Below are positions 58,554 to 64,000 of a DNA stretch of 64,000 nt, piece by piece. Origin of the DNA: Cristatella mucedo (lineage: Eukaryota > Bryozoa > Phylactolaemata > Cristatellidae); contig WPIO01000003.1 of NCBI GenBank assembly GCA_009760855.2, positions 9,556,501 through 9,620,500 on the forward strand, read 5' to 3'. The position numbers and the translations under genes were made by a program. How positions within the stretch are numbered: the stretch's first letter is position 1; every line of letters starts with the position of its first letter. Under the pieces are notes generated by a model that was not told where the DNA came from, made no database searches, and saw nothing but the letters and a program-made list of their open reading frames with translations.

Positions 58554-60587
58554 TGATATGGGGGGCTGTGGGCAGCTGATGCAAGAGCAGCTGCTTCTAT
58601 TGCCTCTTTCTGGGGTGTGTCCCCACTGCCCCAAGCATAATCAAATGCCTAGTTAATTAAACTCTCTCCCTTAAATCAGGCCATTAATCACCTACTCACG
58701 ACAAGCCCTGGCAGTTACAAATCATGATGCTTTCAGTATCACACTTCGAGCCGAGTTCCTCTCAGGGCTGGTGTGATGTCCGTGCAGCATCTCGTAGTCA
58801 CGTGATAGAGGGAGCAGGCACTGCAATGATCAGATAGTTTAAACCGGTTTTGAACAATATTAGAGCCAAAGGCTTGCAATGGGACTAAATTGAGAAGCAG
58901 CTTTCACTTACGGCAGGGAAGGAACACGAACGTTGGTGTCATTGGAACTTGGAGCCCGAGCCTCCCATATCGTAATCATTGGAGCCCCGACCTTGTATAT
59001 CGTGACTGCTCAATTTCAAGTTTGCCTGAGCCCAGTTGCTGCCCGCCATATTGTGCATTACTAGCCGCTTGTGTAGGCAAGCACGTGCAAAGCTAATTAC
59101 CAGGCTATGGGTGAGTAGAACGACTTCTTCTTGTCTGGTCGTATGCTCAACTCCCGAGAGCCCAACCATATCCTTTTGGCACATTTAGTCCAACGTAAAT
59201 CCGACTGACGATTCGGCTGCACTCTTGATTCTTTTCTAATTGGGCTAAACCAAGAGCTATACTCGTATGATGCTGATGCAGCCCTCTGCTATTACTGGCT
59301 GTGCCTTTTCTGCTGCTAAGACAGGAATGCTCTGTCCTGGCAGCTGAATCTGGGATAGAATCACTCACAGAAATAGCCAATTGCACGCAAGCACTCCCCT
59401 ACATAGTTCGCTCTGTGTTGCAAAATGACCTGTGCATGTTTTTTTTCTCTCCTGTAACTTTGCTCTTGCAAAGGAAGTGGCACACACCCGGTCTCTCATT
59501 AGCACACTTGCTTGTGCTGCTTCCACCCCAAGGTGTCACAGCTCTGTTATTTCAACTTTCAAGTGTCCATCACTCAGGGCATTAATGCTGGAACACTAAA
59601 ACTTAGTCATGTGTTTGCACTAGCCAGCTAATTGGGAGTCTGTGTGTGACTCTAACTGGGCTATGCTAGGGTGAACGCTCGAAGGCAAAAGCTCCCTCTA
59701 GGCGCCTTTCAACGCTTTTCATTGTAAGAAAAACGACAAGCGTATTTGCTGTCTACAAGTACGTCGTTTGCCTAGGTGTAGGAAAAGGTGGCTGGAAGCC
59801 CCTGCCGATGTCCGACTGAAGTGGATGTGTCTGCCTACTGGCTGGCATCTAGATAGGCCTATGATTGGCCGCCTATGATGCAACCTGTGATTGGCTGGCT
59901 GCATCGGGTGAAGCTCAGATCTGGCCCACGATGGTCTAAACCCTGGCTATTCCCGTGGCTCGGTGTCCTTTCAGTCAGAACCGTTCGTACCTGTGGCTGC
60001 CTCACTGCATCACCATCGTCCAGATTGGATAATCCTTAATAAAGCTAATGAAGCTCGTGACCCCGAATTCTTTAGTGAGCAGACTCTTGCATATTTGTAC
60101 GGTGCTCTGCCTAAGATAGGGTTATGAAATACTCATGCCCGAAAACATTTGCAGGAATTTTCACTTCTGCATTGCGTGCGGGCCTGAAAGTCTGCCGACC
60201 TAGGGGTTAACCCAGCCAAGCCGGTGGGCTCGGCAAAATTTCGGACAAAAAGATCCATGCCACGACATCGTATTGTGCTCGAATCTTAATTCTCTTTCAG
60301 TTCTAGATGTCCTCGTACGAGTTCGTAGAATGCAACGTTTCTGTTGAGTATCGGGCCTCTGGCTAGGAATGCATTCCTTAGTTGCATATTTTTCTCGTTT
60401 TTGTCTGCGATCGGTAGACCCTCTATTCTGTTTGCTTTGTTCCTTTTCGTTCATAATTCATTGCTGGGAAAAGCATCCCCCTGTACACAATTTTGGTTGG
60501 AAGCCACGGCCACGTGAAGAAGATTGTGTGTGTCCATTGGTTACCAAAGGCAGGCACAGCACGACTTCCGGTCATTCGACCTCACTT
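58554..60587. other. No gene recognised
   Basis: About 2 kb with short frames only (58890-59096, 59301-59585), none recognised. Confidence 0.35.
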
Positions 60588-60890
60588 GGCAGCTTTCCAT
60601 TGTGCCAGCTCCGAGGGTCCAAGCAACGGCTGGGAAGTGCCGGAAGCAGCACCTGCCAATTTGTGGACAGCAATTTGGGAGTCGCGTCGCAGAGAACTCA
60701 AGCTGCTGAAATACCACAGCAAGGCCACCATTTGAACCACCTCTCGTAGTTCATAGTCTTGTGAAGCTCTAACATTTCGATGTCCAATTTCAAGTACAAT
60801 CACATATGCAAATTCCCAAATGATCCTGCTTTCTCCATTTTCTGACACTCACATTGCCGTACCGTCGTGTACCTACCATAAAGAAATCGT
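60588..60890. repeat. Dispersed repeat R, member 2
   Basis: Parallel to 50332-50640 along its length, e.g. 'cttggcagctttccattg', 'gcagagaactcaagctgctg', 'tgtgaagctctaacatttcg'. Identity is patchy, so the copies are old or are conserved in blocks. Confidence 0.5.
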
Positions 60891-62095
60891 GAAGGACTCA
60901 ATGTAAATCGGACTTCAGCGATGGACTCACAGACAAAAAACCTAGCTATTTATAGGGGTAGATTTCCCGGCCTCCAAGTGTTCCAGGCAGACTGGCTTAA
61001 CATAATTGCAAGGATAGGCGGTCTTGTTCGGATTCGCGCTCCAAACTTTTGTCAGTATCTGCTGTTCTCTGGTGCATTTCATTCCAAGGCTGCTGCTGAT
61101 TTATCCTTTGCAGGATCCTGTATCTCGGATGCGGAACTAGTGCGAGAGCACAATTAGCAATATCACTTCCCATCCTTAATTATTGCGTTTCTACTTTACT
61201 TCCAATTGGCTTGAGAAGGAATGCTACCAATATGCTGACTAGTCACCGCCCCCTAGCTGAAGGTGGTCGACAGCTACCACGGTGGCAATAAACCGTCATG
61301 CTGATGTGCTAAAATGTTGACCAATTGTTTTCCCTTTGGCCGATTTATTCAGATAATGCTTTCCGTGAACCGTCTCCTTATTCCTATGGTGCTTGACCGT
61401 ATCCGGCTTCTTCTTAAGAGCCATCCGTGTATAGAAGTAGACTATGCCACCACGAGATCTCGGATAAATATCTTATGACAAAGTGCTTCGTACGGGCAGC
61501 TTTGGCCAATTTTTTAGGCTCTACTATTGTGACAAGTTATAACAGAGGTACATCCAGATCATTTTGCTATACTGCTGCTAAAGGGAGGCACGAACACTAC
61601 TTGCCAAAAAGTAGCACTTTAATCAGTGCCACTTCTTGAATGCATTTCCAAACGGTACTACTATTACTAGAAAAATTAGGCGTCTCATATTTGACAGTTA
61701 AAAAATTGTTTCTTGTGCACCAGCAGCATCCCAAACAGGACTGCTATTGATAAAGGTCTAGATGAGGATATCGTGGAAATAAAGGGCAGCATAATCGATA
61801 TCCGGTTAGCAAGCAGCTTAATAATTTTGTCATTTTTTATCCCTCTTATTCATGTTCCACATGCTTTCCCAGCAGAGCACCACCGATTGTCGGTCGAATT
61901 TTGCCTAGTTAGAAGGGATTAAGGTAATTCATTGTATCCGAGCATAAACGTGTCCAAGTGAAAGAATTCACTTCTATGCTCACGTGTCTGTCCGGGCAAG
62001 CATGGCTGCACTGGCTTGTGCGTGTGCCTGAGCTTACGTCTCACCCGCAGTAGACCGACATTAAGTTTATGCAACCAACTATGTATGCCAATACA
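60891..62095. other. No gene recognised
   Basis: About 1.2 kb with short frames (60921-61157, 61713-61922). No domain recognised. Confidence 0.35.
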
Positions 62096-62815
62096 ATAAT
62101 AATTATGCATTTTGTGTATAACACCATTGGAGAACAATTCTCTCCGTACGAACCTGACATAAGATGGAAAGGAAGTATATCAACTTAATAGCGACAATAA
62201 CATGCATAATTTAATGCACAAGCACACCGAGGGCGATTCACGTGGACACGGCAAATACTATGAGGAACATGAGGTTTGTAGCTTAGGTCAAAATTTCGAC
62301 AAGTTAGGTTCTGTTCTGATGTCGGTTGGTAGTGAGTCCGGGCTTTATATGCCGAGGAACTGAAGACACGGTCTCCCGAGAATTGAGGTTGGCAGTTGGC
62401 ATAGCTCAACGACCCGTGTCAGATGAACGGGTTAGCAAAAGGGAAAGTGTGAGGAGGAAGTACTTCAGATAGGTAAGCTGGAGCAGGCGAGTGAAGTGAC
62501 ATACAAGTGAGCGCTAGAACCTTGAAGTCGATGCTCTGCTTGATGGGGATTGGATACACGACAGCTGGAAGAGGTCAACGTGGTAGTTGCGATGCTCGAA
62601 AATTTGACTGTGTAGCTATTGTGGTCGTCGCACGAAAGGTCTTTTTCGATGGCAGAATTCTGCGCATTCAGTGACACAGGTGATGTGCTGGTTGAGCCAA
62701 TTTTGAGGGCTAGGCTTTAAAGCTTCTGAATGACACCAGCATTACCCTTAACTACCAAGTTGGTCGTATCATCCTTCAATTTGCGAAAATGAGCTGTCAT
62801 CCAAGTGCTAGGACG
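62096..62815 (-). mobile_element. LINE-A-like copy, very old
   Basis: A tail remnant 'caataataattatgcatttt' and then, in order, decayed equivalents of the LINE-A UTR ('gagggcgattcacgtggaca'), coding region ('tgtcggttggtagtgagtcc', 'gtctcccgagaattgaggtt') and 'cttgaagtcgatgctctgct'. The far end corresponds to the KLNDDKTNLLVMGK region ('ccttaactaccaagttggtc'). Confidence 0.65.
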
Positions 62816-64000
62816 ACGTCCTGTGAAGACCTTTGGTGCGGCCTTGTGGCAGTAAGGCTCACTCTCCTGTGCCAGAGAAGCCGCTGCTCAACTTACAGAT
62901 TTAATGTTCAAGGAGTCGGTATAGTGAAAAATCCAAGTCTGCAAATACTGGCCAAAATGACAGCAGCAAAAGCTGCTATTGAAACATGGGTTCTGTGTAG
63001 ATCCAGAATATAAAGTTTGAGAGCAGCCGCCACAGTCTAAGATGAGTGAGCAGGCATCCACAAATACATCGAAGCTCAGTTACTTGCCACCTGCAAAGAC
63101 CAGCAGACCAGTCAGCTGGCGTCATTCTAGGTCTGCTGAATTGAGTCGGTTGTTACGATTGGTGCCTTTAATTTAGGAGGTAATGAAGTCAATTTCTGTT
63201 GACGACACGTTCTTTTTCCTTCAAAGCTCTTGGGTATCCTATTTTTGTGGAAAAAGTACCTAGTGCTTACTGGATCTGGCTGACAGTTCAGCTGGTGTGT
63301 AAATTGAACTTCACTGTTCAAATGAAACAGCATGTTTTGATATAATAATGACAATAATTATGATACCATATTTATGTAGCACGGCGAGAGAGCTAAATTT
63401 CCTTAGAAATTTTACGTCTACTGGAAAGGAAGGTGTATTAATTGGTTTTGCTGTTGCACCTGAGATCGGAATGTGACTTCGCAGATCTAGGATTTAGGCA
63501 TTGGCCGGGCAAGTTCTGTTGAGAGCGGCTCTAGTTGACCGAGTCATTTTATGGTTAGGTAGGTCTCTCGAAAACCAACGCACACAATAACAGTTATTAT
63601 TTTTCTGAAGCTGCAAAAGGATGGATTGTGCCTGGCAAACTACCGCAAGGCCTTATTACACCCGGCGCTCTCGAAAACTGCAGTCGCTTCGAGAGCAGCT
63701 CTTGTGGGTAATGAATTATCATGACGTTAATGAGGCTGTGCACCGAATGCTACTGCGGGAGAACAGTCTTGCTTGGCATCTGCCATTTACGATTATGTTA
63801 CATCATATTCGTAATTTTCAGAGCTTTTGCTCTCACAGTGGTGTATATTAGAACTCCTCCCGAAAATCTCGACCGAAAAGCATAACAGCTTCAAGTCTAG
63901 TACTGAAAGTAGAGTGAGTGCTTGTGTAAGTAGATGCCTTCCACTGACGCCATTCAGCTTTCCCAGCCAAACGAGTTGTCAATTGAGAAAACTTGCGAAA
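62816..64000. other. No gene recognised; possible LINE tail at 63343-63412
   Basis: The AAT-rich 'ataataatgacaataattat' followed by 'atttatgtagcacggcgaga' resembles a decayed LINE 3' end on the minus strand. The frame at 63621-63851 shows no domain. Confidence 0.3.

Overview
The window is animal nuclear DNA, probably from an invertebrate; the phylum cannot be fixed from the sequence. Evidence: a single-copy nuclear mitochondrial-assembly gene (COX11) split into at least five exons with GT-AG introns, no operon-like gene packing, long non-coding stretches, and many non-LTR retrotransposons, tRNA-derived SINEs, cut-and-paste DNA elements and microsatellites. I found no tRNA or rRNA gene outside SINEs, no CRISPR array and no bacterial gene.

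Layout. 0-6 kb: one unassigned candidate exon and two copies of a composite retroelement (LINE-B with a shared non-LINE head). 7.0-13.5 kb: COX11 on the minus strand; four coding exons read through to the stop in perfect register, the first exon is not located, and the introns carry SINE and LINE insertions and a 22-bp minisatellite. 13.6-20.7 kb: an accessory stretch dense in SINE-1 and SINE-2 copies. 21.5-26.6 kb: a LINE-A copy, a CpG-rich segment with a perfect E2F-type site, then a LINE-A copy sitting inside a pogo/Tigger-like DNA transposon. 27-34 kb: a possible first exon, LINE-A fragments, a long (AG)n tract, a TA-flanked MITE that keeps the acidic tail of a transposase, and an old LINE-A copy. 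35-43 kb: an 18-bp minisatellite, decayed LINE-A, LINE-C and SINE copies. 43.2-45.3 kb: a pile of nested LINE-A insertions. 46-54.9 kb: GC-rich DNA with strong hairpins, a LINE-B copy interrupted by LINE-A, and one member of an unclassified dispersed repeat. 54.9-57.3 kb: the longest LINE-A copy (about 2.4 kb), open except for one TGA. 57.5-64 kb: microsatellites, the second member of the dispersed repeat, and old LINE remnants.

How the parts relate. LINE-A (CR1/L2-like reverse transcriptase, 3' hairpin, (ATT)n tail) is the main force in the window; at least four copies are nearly identical, so it was active recently. SINE-2 carries the same kind of 3' hairpin and tail, as expected of a SINE mobilised by a LINE-A-like enzyme. 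SINE-1 has a different 3' end. I did not find a convincing new multi-gene system; the most unusual structures are the composite LINE-B units, the nested insertions, the 5'-inverted LINE-A copy and the MITE coding remnant. Labels LINE-A/B/C, SINE-1/2 and repeat R are local names used only here.
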